NCBI GenBank assembly: GCA_030762935.1
Contig: CM060899.1
Span: forward strand, 66,576,501-66,640,500
Source: Hymenopus coronatus
Taxonomy: Eukaryota; Arthropoda; Insecta; Mantodea; Hymenopodidae
Length of the DNA: 64,000 nt
Direction: 5' to 3'
The first letter of the stretch is position 1. Every line of letters begins with the position of its first letter. Below, piece after piece: positions 43,961-56,354 of the stretch. The position numbers and the translations under genes were made by a program. The notes under the pieces are model-generated. The model made no database searches and was not told where the DNA came from. It saw nothing but the letters and a program-made list of their open reading frames with translations.

Positions 43961-44549
43961 TTTTCTTTGATTACTGAACAGATTTCAAACTTTTTTTCCA
44001 CCCAAAACACCTAATTTGCATTGCTTTTTCAAAAACCTTTAAAAACAGTTTTAATCTTAATTTTACCCCTTATTTTGACCAGTGCATTTATATACACTAA
44101 CCTTAATCTAACCTTGATGAAATCTTGAAACCAGAGGATCCGCCGTTACAGCCTGATGGCCTCTGCTTACCTCATATTCATTTTTCAAAAACGGAATACA
44201 CAAGGTTTATTCAACTTTAGTTTTACTTAAGTATTTCAGCTGATACAACACACCAGATGCTTTCATTAGGTACAAATTTACACTTGAACATATACTCTGC
44301 CAGTATGTATGTTCAATAATAGTTGAACAATTTTCTCTAAGGTAAACCCAACACACCGAAAATAACTCGGCTCACACTCACTTTCAGATATGCCAACATC
44401 ATGCCATTACTGGTTTAATAAGTTGCATTAATTACTCAAAAACTATCTTTTAAAATCTGTCACCATGTAATGACATTAAGAGAGGAAAGATGAATAATAA
44501 TTTATGGAATACTAGGATTAATAATTTTTGTAGTTTTTGGAGGAAGTTT
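43961..44549. other. no feature recognised
   Basis: AT-rich, no repeat or gene identified. Confidence 0.45.
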
Positions 44550-45236
44550 ATTAAATTGAAAATGCGGTTCTCTTTGCATGGCAGGAGTATAGCAAGAAAT
44601 ATGAAATGAATGATGACTTCCTGTTTGAGAAATGTATGAGTATTTTCAAATTGAAACCAGTAACCAGGAATATCTCTGAGAAACTGTTAATGCCAAAACA
44701 AAAGAAACCAAAAAAACAATACATATCTATATATATAGAAACATACAACATAAATTGTGAGTTTTAACAAGATCTTCATTTTTTGTAGTAAGATTTTGTC
44801 TATATCTTATAATTTATTGATCATGCAAAAGTCCCTCAGAATGAAGAAGGCTTCAGAGGCTATTTCCAAAAAGTTCAAGATATACCTTTCATTTATCATT
44901 AAAACATCTTACACATGGTATTTTAATCAAAATCATTAAGAGCTATTTTTTGAAAATTAAAATGTTTGAAACATGTTCCAACTGAAGAACTTCTTTAGCT
45001 TAGTGTTGCATCTCTGCAAGATGCTGAACTTAAGTACCAAGTTTAATATTTAACAAACTATTTGTTTTGAGTTATGCTTTTTACCGACACAGGGACCTTT
45101 TTTTCTAACAGTGCTTATTTTTTTTTGTATTTGGGGACCCCAAAATATTTATTTCCAATGAAATCTCAGTATTGAACTTACAGGTGGAATGTAGTACTTC
45201 TCTACCTACTATGGACATGCTGAAGAAAGTAAAAAG
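44550..45236 (-). repeat. ACTTTCTCTAC-family copy, end B missing, diverged
   Basis: GCATGGCAGGAGTATAG onward to ctgaagaaagtaaaaa. The G-rich block and the end-A stem are degraded, suggesting an old copy. Confidence 0.8.
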
Positions 45237-45274
45237 TGAGCCTGTTTAAACTTAGAGTCCCCAATAATGGAACA

Positions 45275-46083
45275 AAATCTGATGTGTTCCATTCACATGA
45301 CTTTCTCTACATCACTGTAACAAATTATTGTTGATAAAATTATTCTTTTATCTACTTCATGTTAATTGAAATAAAAATTCGCAGAATGGTCTTATTACTT
45401 GGTTCCTTATACGTAGAAGGGAAATAAATACACTAGACTAAACCAACAGTCAAATGTTTTAAAATGTGGATGTTATGGGATTTAAATCCATTTCTTTGCC
45501 TGGCTAGGAGTTGACAAGCTCCCATATATGTTTTAAGTATTTTAAACTATAACTAATAACAAGGAATATTTCAGGAACAGTCAACTCCACAAAAAAATGC
45601 ATATGACATAAATTGTATGTTTTAAGATGATCTACATTTTTTGTGTAGTAAGTTTGTCTATCTCTTACAGTTTACCAGTTATGCAAAATACAGAAAATTT
45701 ACGATATACATTTCATTTGCCTTGTAAATGTCTTAAATATAAGACATTTTAATCAAAATCATTAGAGCCATTTTTGAGAAAATCAAAAGTTTCAAAATGT
45801 TTTCCATGTAAAGGGTAGTTGGGGTGGGGGGATTTTCTTGAAAATCTTTGTGTTGCATCTTGGAAGATACGGAACTTAAATGTCAAGTTTGATATTTAAC
45901 AGACTTTTTGTTTTTCAGCTATGCTGCCCACAAACAGACACACACACACTGACCAACACATGACTTTTTTCTAAAAATGTTTTTTTTATTCAGGGGTCTC
46001 AAAACATGTATTTCTGGTGAAAACTTGGTATTGAATTTCTGGGTGCAATACAATACCTTCTCTACATGTAGAGAAAGTAAAAA
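45275..46083 (-). repeat. ACTTTCTCTAC-family copy, full length
   Basis: caaaatctgatgtgttccat to tgtagagaaagtaaaaat. Same orientation as the preceding copy, 38 nt apart. Confidence 0.92.
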
Positions 46084-46358
46084 TAAAATCCAGATGGAAC
46101 TTAAACAAAGAGTGGCTGCAGGTGCTATAACTGGCACAACAGATCTGGACATGTGAAAATCTTAATGAGAGCTAGGAAGCGAGTTGTACTTTTAGATAAG
46201 CAGTTCACCAGTCGATTCATGCATGCTGGAAGAGTGTCTGTCACAGCCAATGTCAAATATCTGTCACCTCTTATGCACTGCACTGATAAACATGTGTTTT
46301 CATATGTATATTCATATCTACAAAACATCTATACAAATGGCCTACTATATAAACAATG

Positions 46359-46800
46359 TCAATCGTCTGCCTCCAATTCTTCCACACCTGACAGTCCTTC
46401 GTCTTCGCTCACGTCATTGTCATCATCAACGTTATCGCTACTTTCTGCACCATTATCCTGGATTAGAATTCTTTTTGATTTTCTACAATTCTTTCTAATG
46501 GTTTTCAATGTTCTCAACATGTTGACATACATTCTCCCATTCTGACCTGCCAATTTCTGCAATTTTCTGGCGACACAATTGTTCCAGATCTTTTAATTTA
46601 AAAGTGATATTTTTATTTTTCTTTCTTTCTTATCTTTGAGAACCCTGGAAACGGAGCTCAGTGAAATATCATTCACTTTCTACAGGCTTTTGGAGAATTC
46701 GGGGAACATACATTTTCTTTCTTCATCTCTGCCTCTTGTTTTATGAAGTCACGGACATTTGCAATTATTTCACTCCTCTAAGTAATACCTTACCGCTTAA
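46359..46800 (-). pseudogene. DDE transposon relic: N-terminal HTH fused to C-terminal tail
   Basis: On the minus strand IIANVRDFIKQEAEMKKENV and (after one frameshift) LSSVSRVLKDKKERK resemble the N-terminal DNA-binding start of insect Tc1/pogo-type transposases. LEQLCRQKIAEIGRSEWENV, CQHVENIENH and an acidic tail (DNVDDDNDVSEDEG) resemble their C-terminus. The catalytic core between them is missing. Confidence 0.5.
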
Positions 46801-47494
46801 CTTTAAAATTATAGGAGTCATTGGTTAAAAAAATAAAATAAATAAAATGAACACTATTTACTGCTCACTTTGAATACAAACGTATGCGGAACACTTTCGA
46901 TACAGACTGTACAAAGTTTGCTCCTGTGACTTTAAGTAAGCAAAGCATCATATCACAAACTCTGATAAGCTAGGCTCGGTAGCTAGGCTGGCGGTCAGGG
47001 TCACAATTCCAGAAATTTTGCGCCAGCATTACTATATTTGTATCAGTGCTTAAGGACGATGTGATCATCCAGTATTTGCAGATTTTTTTCGCTATTTTCT
47101 AAAGTTATGTTCATTAGAAAACTTTCCTGTGTTTTTAAGACGACTATTACTCTGTTTCTCAGACACTCTGTGATTGTTTACATAACAGGTCACATGGCTG
47201 ACCCTCCCATGCCCTTTACCCTGCCCGACTAAGGCTGTGTGATATGCAGGAAGATTATCGATCACACTGAAACTTCAACCATCATAACCACACATCATGC
47301 AGCATTATCTGATCAGGATTCACACTTATTCAGGGTTCACCTTAAGCATATTGAATACAATGACATTATTAGTTAAGTGGAGCATAGGGCATTGCTACAA
47401 TGTTTCTGTGATCAGATTTGAATTTCTAGTTTGTGAGTTTGCCATTATGCACCATGGTAATAAGGGATTGGCTTGTTGCCACAGATGACACTGT
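46801..47494. other. no feature recognised
   Basis: Moderately GC-rich around 46970-47260; no homology identified. Confidence 0.45.
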
Positions 47495-47715
47495 AGGATG
47501 ATATCATGACTTGAGGATGCAAAATATTGGAATTTTGCCCAGGAACCTTCTTTCAAGGTATGGGGTTCTTTTATGTGCAAATAAACATTACACAGAACTA
47601 CCAGCTTTGCTTTCCTTACATTTGAAAAAAATCCATCACCCTCTGCCAGGTTTGAGCATGCAATCTCAAGTTTTAGAGGCTAGCATGGTAACTACTATAC
47701 CACGGATGACAGCAC
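47495..47715 (-). mobile_element. tRNA-derived SINE (family C), diverged
   Basis: The minus strand CATCCGTGGTATAGTAGTTA and CCATGCTAGCCTC, then CTCAAACCTGGCAGAGGGTG and ATGGATTTTTTT match the 37085 copy. Confidence 0.7.
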
Positions 47716-48299
47716 AATTACATTGTTTTATTTAAACTTGGTTTTATTGAACAAATATATAACTCAAACCAACATGTAAATATTTGTACTTCCATTGTTT
47801 AAACTACAAAATCACCCTCATTGTTCTTACAAAAGTGACAAATTAAAATTAAACCTCAACAATTGAAAAATCTTCAAATCGGGAATTAAGAGAACCAGAT
47901 CCTTTGATAAACTGCAGTGAACCTTGAAGATGATTTAGCATTGTTAGTTTCCCAAGTTGCGGCGTAAATTAAAAGAATATCTGCTGATTCAGCATATATA
48001 GATCCACTGATTGTGTAAAGGAAAGTTTGCAACAGATTCAGTCCCTCGTTTCCTAACTATGAACTATATGGATGCAGGTTGGTGGTGTGCAAGTTGTTCT
48101 AAACACAGAAGCTGGTCATTGCATGATGTATGTAAACATTCCTGGCCATCAAAACATATTAGATCCCAAACATTTTGCTTGATATATGATAATGCTATTA
48201 ATAAGCAGGTAAAATGATACACTTTTATATTATAAGCACTGTACTGTACTAAACATCAAATTATTTGCATTTATTCACCTCCCATCCTGTATATGCAGC
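47716..48299. other. no feature recognised
   Basis: An open frame at 48011-48217 has no family I recognise. Confidence 0.45.
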
Positions 48300-48610
48300 A
48301 ATAAAGGATCAGGAGAATTGGAGAGGAAGAACCAATTGTTGAACTAACAATGTATCAAAAACTGGGCTAATTCAGAAATTAAAGAGAAGATTAAAATTTG
48401 TTGGGTCATGTGTATAGAACAGACAGAAACAGGAGTGCTAAGAAACTATTTGAATGACACCTAGTAGGATAGACTTAACGGTCATCCCAAAACAAGATAG
48501 TTGGATAATGTGGGGAAATATATCGGAGAACTTGGAGCGCAAAGATGGAGAAGATTTGCAGATGATCAATTGCCTTGGACTATAACTTTCAAGGAAGCCA
48601 AGATACTTCA
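48300..48610 (+). pseudogene. non-LTR retrotransposon ORF2 C-terminal remnant
   Basis: IQKLKRRLKFVGSCV (H replaced by S) and, across stops, ..IVG.CGEIYRRTWSAK resemble the I.KRRL.W.GHV.RM...R...K..F......GRP..RW.D...ED.. tail of RTE/jockey-type ORF2. Multiple stops. Confidence 0.55.
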
Positions 48611-49682
48611 GATTTTTAAAAAGTGCGCCATTGTATGATGGCTCCAAATTTCCAGGCTCTTTGCATAACCACCAGAAAAGTACAATAGAGATTTACCATT
48701 TCAAAAAGCGAAAATGTTTAAAGAATTTAAACCAATAATAATGGAAATGTTTATTGACATAAAAATGTTTGACATGGCAATGCCCTACAGTTTTTCTACT
48801 AGAATTGTTTGTTAATCTCTTAAGGTTTACCTCTCTCTCTCTCTCTTTTCTTGTAACCTGTATTTCCAACGAAATCTCATCTTTCATAATTGGAAGCATT
48901 TGAATGTGGATAAATACTAAGCATGAAATGCATAAAACTAAATTAGTAATAAACTGTTTTAGAAAGGTTAAACCAAAGAACCATTGAAGAAGAGGAAAAG
49001 GAAATGACTGGGAACGAAAGCTGCTATGTGATGGACTGGAAAGGAATGATAAATGGGAAGATTTAAGGCAGAAGAAATTACTAAATAATAATCAGTATTA
49101 AGATAAACGGTTGCAATATGAAACAGATAAAAATGGAGAGCTAAGAAGAATGGAGGAAACTTAGCTTGCAGTGAAGGACCTGCATTAAACCAGAAAGCCA
49201 AATTGACTTGTGCCAGTTTCTGCATTTTCCCAAATCTGTTCATCATCCACAAGTTTATACTCATCTAAGCTGTTTTGCTAAAATTAAAATGTTATTAAGC
49301 AGGATGGCAACTTCTTTCTTAAACATTCTCAACATAAGAATGTAAGTAGCTGGCAGCTGTTATGTAAGCGAATATAGTACATCATTTATACATTTAGTGC
49401 CAATAGATATCCCATTTTATTTGTCTTAATTTGCCAAAATAACTATTCCCTAAACAATGTAATGAATTGTATATGTATAGCTGAAATACATATACACCAA
49501 TAGATTGAAGTTCGGAGAGTGGATTTTAACTTTTAACAAAATCATTGTGGGGTTTACTTATTTGTTTTGGACATTCTTCAATACTTATACCTAGTTATGA
49601 GCAGAAAGTTTGCCAATATTTCCTGCAGATGTGCTTCCAGTTATTACTGTTGTCATTCATATTCACAGATGGCTAACAAATA
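48611..49682. other. intergenic; possible very old ACTTTCTCTAC-family remnant at 48690-48890
   Basis: At 48690-48890 weak similarity remains (GTATTTCCAACGAAATCTCA). Otherwise nothing recognised. Confidence 0.35.
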
Positions 49683-50221
49683 GGTAATTCTGCACAACAG
49701 CTCTATTAATTCTACTGTCTGATAAACGGAGATACCTCAGGGTATCTATAATAGGAATGAAAGTGAAATGTGCGGATTGTGGTGAAAACATAAAAGTAAT
49801 TTAAAACCAGTTAATAAGTAGAGAGTCTACAATTTAGAGTCTACGACCGTGAATTCGATTCTGACCAAATTAAACATACATCAGCTCGAGTACTATGTTG
49901 TCTGCTAAATGGAAACTATGTCGAGGTATCTATAGCAGGAAATAAAAGTGAAATGTGTAGATTGTGGTGAAAACATAGAAAGTGCTTTAAAACCAGTTAA
50001 TAAATAGAAAGTCTTCAATTCAAAGACTGTGAATTCAATACCTGCCAAATTATATTTAATCAGGGTAATTCTGCACCTTCTATGTACTAAACGATTTTAA
50101 ATTACTTGTGTTTTCAACACAATTCGCACATTTCTCTTTTACTTTCTACTATAGATACCAACATAGTAGTTTCCATTTTGCAGACGGCAGAATTAATAGA
50201 GCCATTGTGTAGAATTACCAA
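49683..50221. mobile_element. 540-bp MITE with ~140-bp inverted ends and internal tandem repeat
   Basis: 49683-49815 and 50080-50221 are inverted copies; the outermost ends are GGTAATTCTGCACAA and, inverted, GGTAATTCTACACAA. Inside, a segment with GGTATCTATA, GAAATGTG.GATTGTGGTG and AAAACCAGTTAATAA occurs twice in direct order (49735 and 49920, ~185-bp period). No coding sequence. Confidence 0.85.
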
Positions 50222-50439
50222 CAAATACTCCCATACACAATGTTGAGAAGTTGCAAATAGAAGTAGAGGAGTGAATCAATTTATGGTTTAAAGGTCTCCA
50301 CAACTAAACATCAATGATCAATGGCAGTTTTCACTACCAGTTTCACTTTGCACTATGCTTTTATACATTTTCTACTACAGGTATCGAAGAAACACTATAA
50401 AATTTTTTTTAAAGCTGTAATATTCCAAGGTTCCATATC

Positions 50440-50680
50440 TTCATACGTGATCTGGATTTGCTACTTTTGCATTCTGTCTTTGGAGCAACTTAGGTTGATT
50501 ACTGGTCTATTATATACTTTGGGAGCCTAAGCCGCAAGGCGTACCCCAGGGAGATCAAAGATAGCAAGAGGAATTCAAAACCTCGGTATTCTAGAGGACT
50601 TCAAGTTGGGGCATGTCAATATTTTCCAAACTTTTAAATCCGGATCGCCTGAGGAAGTTTTATATAACATTTAATCTATG
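50440..50680 (+). repeat. repeat family D, best-preserved copy
   Basis: CATACGTGATCTGGATTTGC, GGGAGCCTAAGCCGCAAGGC, AACCTCGGTATTCTAG and AAATCCGGATCGCCTGAGGA are in the same order as at 38515-38810. Confidence 0.7.
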
Positions 50681-51368
50681 ATTAATTTTCTTCAAAGAAT
50701 TGCTCTTTAAATAGTTCTTATAAGTAGCATTAATCAGCGATGTTAAAAAAAACTAGTATTTTACTTATGTTTGCTATTTGTAGCTATTGCAAATACAATC
50801 AGAGGTGTAAAACTAATCAGTCCTGTTAACATAATACAAGGTAATAGTAATTAACCTCAGGCCACAGATTAATCTTAGGCTTTGCTTCAATATAATGTTC
50901 ATTCTTCATTATATGAACTTACAGTTTGTGGAGAAGCAACAGGTACCTAGATATTCAACAGCTACATTTATCTCGAATAAACCAAGGCACAGTTTAATGA
51001 ATTCAAGGACAACAAACAAGGAGTCTTATCAGTTAAGTACAGAACACTACGATCCAAATCACGACTCGTGTAATGTAAACAACATTCTTATTACAAAGTC
51101 TAATTTCGACTTCTGATCCTAACTTAAATATCCTTCCAAGAGGTCTTAAATTACCTTCTCCATTCATGTCACCCTGTTTTCATGACATAGTGTTGCCAAC
51201 TTTTGAGTAACTGATATCCGTTGGCACAGATATAAAGGGATTAGATTGGAAATGCCCTATAATTGTACATTGTAGTTGGTGAAGACGTTTTTGCCAAGTA
51301 GCCATATTTGGATACTACATTTTTTATAAGAGCACGCTTTGTGTGGGTTAAATGTGTATCCAAAAATA
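50681..51368. other. no feature recognised
   Basis: AT-rich intergenic sequence. Confidence 0.45.
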
Positions 51369-51710
51369 AGATTTTGTGGTGTTAGATATTCAATTAAGCA
51401 GTAAACTTACTCTAACTTTTAAACCAGTATAATGGTTAATGCGTGTGTGCTGTTTGGGAGTTGTTTCTCGAATAGCAGCAAAGAACAAGGAAAGGGTATT
51501 GTGTTTCAATACATAGATTAGGGTACAATTTAAATGATTTTGTGGTGTTAAGTTAAGCAGTAAATTTAGAGTAAGTTTTAAACTAGTACAATGGTTAGCA
51601 CATTTGTGGCGTTTGGTTGTAGTTTCTCGAATAACAGAGACATAAACAAGGAAAGATTAATGAGTTTCAATACATGGGTTAGTGTACTTATTTAAATGCT
51701 TTTTCGGTGG
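51369..51710. repeat. ~167-bp tandem duplication
   Basis: GATTTTGTGGTGTTA, AAGCAGTAAA, GTTTCTCGAATA and AACAAGGAAAG recur in order with a ~167-bp offset (51369 and 51536). Diverged at roughly one base in five by eye. Confidence 0.85.
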
Positions 51711-53576
51711 ATTACTTAGTGAAATATGTTATACATTATTAACAGAACGACTCTATATTGTTTGTTAGGTTTTAGATTTTCAATTCGGAAAGACCGCTGA
51801 GAAACAGACAAAATTGGCAACCTACTCTGGTCTATAAGAAACCTCTTGCTAGTTCGCCATTTGGCAGCTGTTGCGAGAATAATTACTAACAAATTATGTG
51901 CTTATGTTACCAGAACCGCGTTCCTCGGACTCAGAACGCAGTACATGCAGTCCACAGTGAAAGTCATAATCTTTCCGCTAAGCTCTGATACTCGTCACCC
52001 TTTTTGGTGTGCACTTAAAACGATTTCAGTTATTTCCTAAACACGCGCGCGCATGTGTGTGTTTACGTACATGCACCCTGTATAAGACTGCCTTATACAT
52101 ATATTCAGGACCGTTTATATATGTAGTTCAAACAATAGAGAAATTAGAATAGACTAACTTTATAAGTTCATATAGAGGAATTAATGGCTATAGGTTTGAG
52201 AGATAAACAATGTTTGGTCAAAATCTCTGATATTTTGGCCTCCTTCAGTTTTAAACCAAGAAATTATAATAGCATTAAGTTTTGACCTTGCCGCGGTGTT
52301 TAGTGCAATAATACCAATTTATTAGTAACTTCTGACAGGCCAAAAAATGTAATGGTGCATATGGTAGCGCTTAGTACCACAAAATGGCGGCTGGACACAA
52401 AACATGCTTCAGCAAAACGTGCTGTGAACTACTCAATGTAAGGGGCAAGGTGTCGAACAAGGCAGTTTTTTCCTGATGCTTCTGGCGGAGTGTCACAACC
52501 AACGCTACGGTCGGTAATACAGTTGAATACAAAATAGACCCACCACACCTGCTACCCTGCACTTCTACAAGTCCCGTCCCTTTTAAAACTGCAGGAGGGG
52601 AACTGCAAGGAGTATAACGCTACATTCTCAATGAGATGCAAGCATAGACGTAACACAGTATATGCGCAGGAGCGAAGAAAGATAGCCTTAAGCGTGATGC
52701 AAGAAGTTGGCATGGTTTGTAGATACGTAAATTACATGCGGATATCTTCCAAGTGCACTGTAAGTTTCAAATTGAATGACATAACGAACAACATCGTTTA
52801 AGAAAATTCATTAAATCGATTATAAATAAATAGGTTATAAAAATTACATACACACAACGCTCGCAGCATTGACGTCACAATAATTGTTGGACCAAACTAT
52901 TGAAAATAGTACAAGCATGGAGACTGCAGAAAGTGATAAAGCTGCTGATTTAATGCAATGTGCATTATTTCTTTGCGCCTTATGATTTGTGAGAGCCAAG
53001 AAATCTATTCACATATGGGTACATCCATTAAATTAAAGGATGATTCAGCAAGGAAACTACCAAAACCTCTTCGAGGTAAATGAGAGATGCCGGAGCATGA
53101 TCAGATAGAAAATTGCATGTGTATATGCGCTATAAAACATCGCTTTGCAATCGTCTGCTGGGCAGCTTCCAATGACAGAAAAGGATGCAGAATTCTTCCT
53201 CTATGTACATAAAGCAAGCAAAGGTTTGGAGTTTGGGAACTCTTACACTGCGTTGTGTGTGTCTTATGTGAATGCTTATATTGAATAAGATGCTCGCAAA
53301 GTCTTGCAGTTTCGTTGCATCTGCGCTTAATTTCATTGTGAATGGGCCATAACTTGTTAACAGTCTTCAGAATGTTTAATGGTCTTTTCCTCAACTGCAG
53401 GTGCGTACCCAGCAGGGGGACGGAGTGTGTTAAACTCCCTCCAGGTACCAAAAATCACAATATCGAAGCACACAGTTTCATTTTTTGGTTTGTTCCTGCA
53501 ACACTTTTATATCTATTTATAGGTGTAATTATATCGCAGTGTACCGCTTAATAAACAGGTAAGTACTGAAGTAAAA
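51711..53576. other. intergenic, CpG-richer in part, no gene recognised
   Basis: 52030-52720 and 53100-53470 have more CpG than the repeats. A minus-strand open frame at 53451-53101 (116 codons) has no recognisable domain. Confidence 0.4.
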
Positions 53577-54441
53577 AAAAATCTGGTGTGTTCCATTCAC
53601 ATGACTTTCTCTACATTTCCGCAACAAATTATTGTTGAAAAGCGTATGCTTCTATTTGCTTCACTCTAATCGAGAAACTATTAGCAGAAATAGTCTTATT
53701 ACTTGCTTCCCTGTAAGTAGAAGCGGAATAAGGGAGTACCATAGGTTAAAGTGATAATCCAAAGCTGGTTGCTATGTGATTGAAGTTCCTTTGTTTCTGT
53801 GAACAAGAGTTGACAAATTCCTGTATGAGAAAAGAATGTTTTCAAAGCTGAAACCAAAAGCAAGGAATAATTCTGAAACGATCAACACCACGAAAAAAAG
53901 TATAGAACATAAATTGTGTGTTTTAACGTGCTCTACATTTTTTGTATGGCAAGTTTTTATCCATGTCTTACGGTTTACCAGTTATGTAAAATTCCGTAAA
54001 ATTCATACAGAATAAAGTAGTCTTCAGAGGTTATTCCCAGAAAATTCAAGATATACATTTTGTGTGGCATGTAAATACCTTAAATGTAGGAGATTTTAAT
54101 CAAAATCGTTAGAGCCATTTTTAAGAAAAACCCAATTTTCGAAAAAATTTCCATGTAAAGGGTAGTTGGGGTGGGGGGATTTTCTTGAAAATCTTCGTAT
54201 CGCATCCTTGGCAGATACCAAACTTAAATACCAAGTTTGGTGTTTAACCGTATTTTCGTTTTTGAGCTATGCTGCCCACAGGCACACATAGACACACACG
54301 GACATTTTTCTAAAAATGCTCTTTTTTTAATCAGGGGGTCCCAAAACATGTATTTCCGGTGAAATCTCGGTATCGAATTTTTGAGTGCATTATAAAATCC
54401 TTCTCTATACACTATGTACATAGTGCGTGTAGGGAAAGTAA
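53577..54441 (-). repeat. ACTTTCTCTAC-family copy, representative full-length example
   Basis: Order of parts: end B (aaaatctggtgtgttccatt, carrying the ATGTG/CACAT-type hairpin), the inverted repeat ACTTTCTCTAC, TAAGTAGAAGCGGAATAAGG, ATAAATTGTGTGTTTTAACG, GAATAAAGTAGTCTTCAGAG, the G-rich block GGGTAGTTGGGGTGGGGGG, the palindrome AAATACCAAGTTTGGTGTTT, a CA-rich microsatellite, TTTCCGGTGAAATCTCGGTA and end A (a TATGTACATA-centred stem-loop ending GGGAAAGTAA). No open frame is shared between copies. The class is unknown; see findings. Confidence 0.93.
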
Positions 54442-54474
54442 TACAATATGCATTACATTTTGCGGGGAAGACGA

Positions 54475-54590
54475 AGATGTATGTCAAGTAAGTTAAAGCT
54501 CCATGGACCCCGAGATCATTTCAATGACTTCATTCATTGTGCGATATGACCAACCAGGTTAAGGGCCTTAAGCTTAAAAAAATGCATGGT
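54475..54590 (+). repeat. SINE family B, 3' tail fragment
   Basis: AGCTCCATGGACCCCGAGAT, CATTCATTGTGCGATATGAC and CAACCAGGTTAAGGGCCTTA match the tail of the copy at 63585-63828. The tRNA head is missing. Confidence 0.8.
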
Positions 54591-55232
54591 AAATTTTGGG
54601 ACACGATAGGTAATGTATCCCTTCTTTTGGTAAATTACCGTTCACTAGGTGGATTGGCAACATTGATAAACGGCTGCTCCGCTCATTTTACTATCCCCAC
54701 ACGTTCCGTCATAGGCAGACAGTATTAGGTGGTTATATTTTGGGGGGGGGCAGGAATAATAATTTAGAATAAATTAAAACAATGACTTTTGGGTAAGTTG
54801 AAGAAAGGAAGATAGGGGTAGATTCTATTTCTGCGGTGGTTCTTTATTTTTTTTCTTAGGGAGAAGTTAGGTCCGGTATTGCCGACGCAACTGGAAATTT
54901 GTGCGCGTTTCACATATAATTCGGTCAGTGCCGAATGAGGCGCTAGTAATATGATGTACTTACCTTAGAACCCGGAAAGCAACCTCCGTGTTTAGGGTGC
55001 ATTTAGGTTTGTAAGTTATGGAGTTGTATATATTTGAGAGGGCTAACTCGCATCGTCTGTTTCAATTAGCTTTTCTAGATGATTCAGTTGGTTCACGATT
55101 ATATCCGCGATTATGGGTTCCATATTGCGAAAGTGCCATTAGTCGTTGATATAATCAGAGATTATCAGTTTCGCCATGACGTAGTGATGAGACTGTTTAG
55201 TGAATGATCTTGTTGGCGGGCTTGACTTCGAG
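54591..55232. other. no feature recognised
   Basis: Contains a ten-G run at 54743-54752; otherwise unclassified. Confidence 0.4.
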
Positions 55233-56010
55233 ATTCCTCCCACAATGAAATGAGTTTTTAAAGTTTAGTCTGAAAGTTCTTGATGGCTGTGGGGTTCTCG
55301 GCGGTTTGACTTTGAATGTTGCATAGGGGTGTGTGGTGACTGGTGATTGGACGAAGAGTCTGAAGTGTTGTCTCGAAGTTTTTAATGGCAGTGGTGTTCT
55401 CCGCGATTTGACTTTGAATGCTGCGTAGGAGTGTGTGGTGGCAGGTGATTGGATGAAGTGTTGTCTGTAAGTCCTTGATGGCTGTGGTGTTCTCGGCGAT
55501 TTGACTTTGAATGCTGCGTAGGCATGACTGGTGACTGGTAGTTAGATGAAGTGTCTAACGTGTTGCACGGAAGTCCTTGATAGCTTTGGTGCTCTCGGCG
55601 ATTTGGCTTTGAATGCTGCGTAGGAGTGGGTGGTGGCAGGTGATTGGATGTGTTGTCTGGAAGTTCTTGATGGCTGTGGTGTTCTCGGCGATTTGACTTT
55701 GAATGCTGCGTAGGCATGTCTAGTGACTGGTAGATGAAGTTTCTAACGTGTTGTCTGGAAGTCCTTGATAGCTTTGGTGCTCTCGGCGATTTGGCTTTGA
55801 ATGCTGCGTAGGAGTGGGTGGTGGCAGGTGATTGGATGTGTTGTCTGGAAGTTCTTGATGGCTGTGGTGTTCTCGGCGATTTGACTTTGAATGCTGCGTA
55901 GGCATGTCTAGTGACTGGTAGATGAAGTTTCTAACGTGTTGTCTGGAAGTCCTTGATAGCTTTGGTGTTCTCGGCGATTTGGCTTTGAATGCTGCATAAG
56001 AGTGTGGCTG
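55233..56010. repeat. ~97-bp minisatellite with ~190-bp higher-order period, eight units
   Basis: CTCGGCGATTTGACTTTGAA or a close variant recurs about every 94-103 bp from 55295 to 55980. Two unit types alternate (..GACTTTGAATGCTGCGTAGG.. and ..GGCTTTGAATGCTGCGTAGG..), so 55500-55690 and 55690-55880 are near-identical dimers. The minus strand has open frames rich in TPTQHSKSNRREHHSHQ, but dimers are out of frame with each other, arguing against a protein. Confidence 0.93.
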
Positions 56011-56189
56011 GTGGTTTGATGGTATGTGTTGAGGCTATTGGTAGAGCCGATAGAGGTCTCGACAGAGCGCGGTTATGCTACAGCAGTATGTTCACTGACA
56101 TTGGTGAGGCAGTATGTTGATAGTTGAAGGTTGCGTTTGTCTTCGGAGGTTCCATAGGCTCGCAGGTGGAGCAGAAGGATGTGCTTATC

Positions 56190-56240
56190 CAAATCATGTC
56201 CTACACACGGCTTGTGTGAAAAAACAATTACATTAACAAT
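56190..56240 (+). repeat. SINE family D-type tail fragment
   Basis: GTCCTACACACGGCTTGTGT then GAAAAAACAA parallels CTGTTCTACATATGGCTTATG then CGAAAAAAAACAA at the end of the following SINE. Confidence 0.5.
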
Positions 56241-56354
56241 AATTGACCATAATAGTTGGCAGTACTTGAAGCCATTGGGGCATGTCATCTCAAAATAATT
56301 TGAGATTACCTTATGGTTAACCGGGACACTTGCGAGTCAGTTGAGAAATTTAGT

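Noticed and set aside
53101..53451. 116-codon minus-strand frame
   Set aside because: No recognisable motif, and an overlapping frame of similar length exists, as expected by chance.
55382..55905. Repetitive His/Ser-rich protein on the minus strand
   Set aside because: Adjacent repeat dimers are in different frames (188-bp offset between starts), and stops separate the segments.
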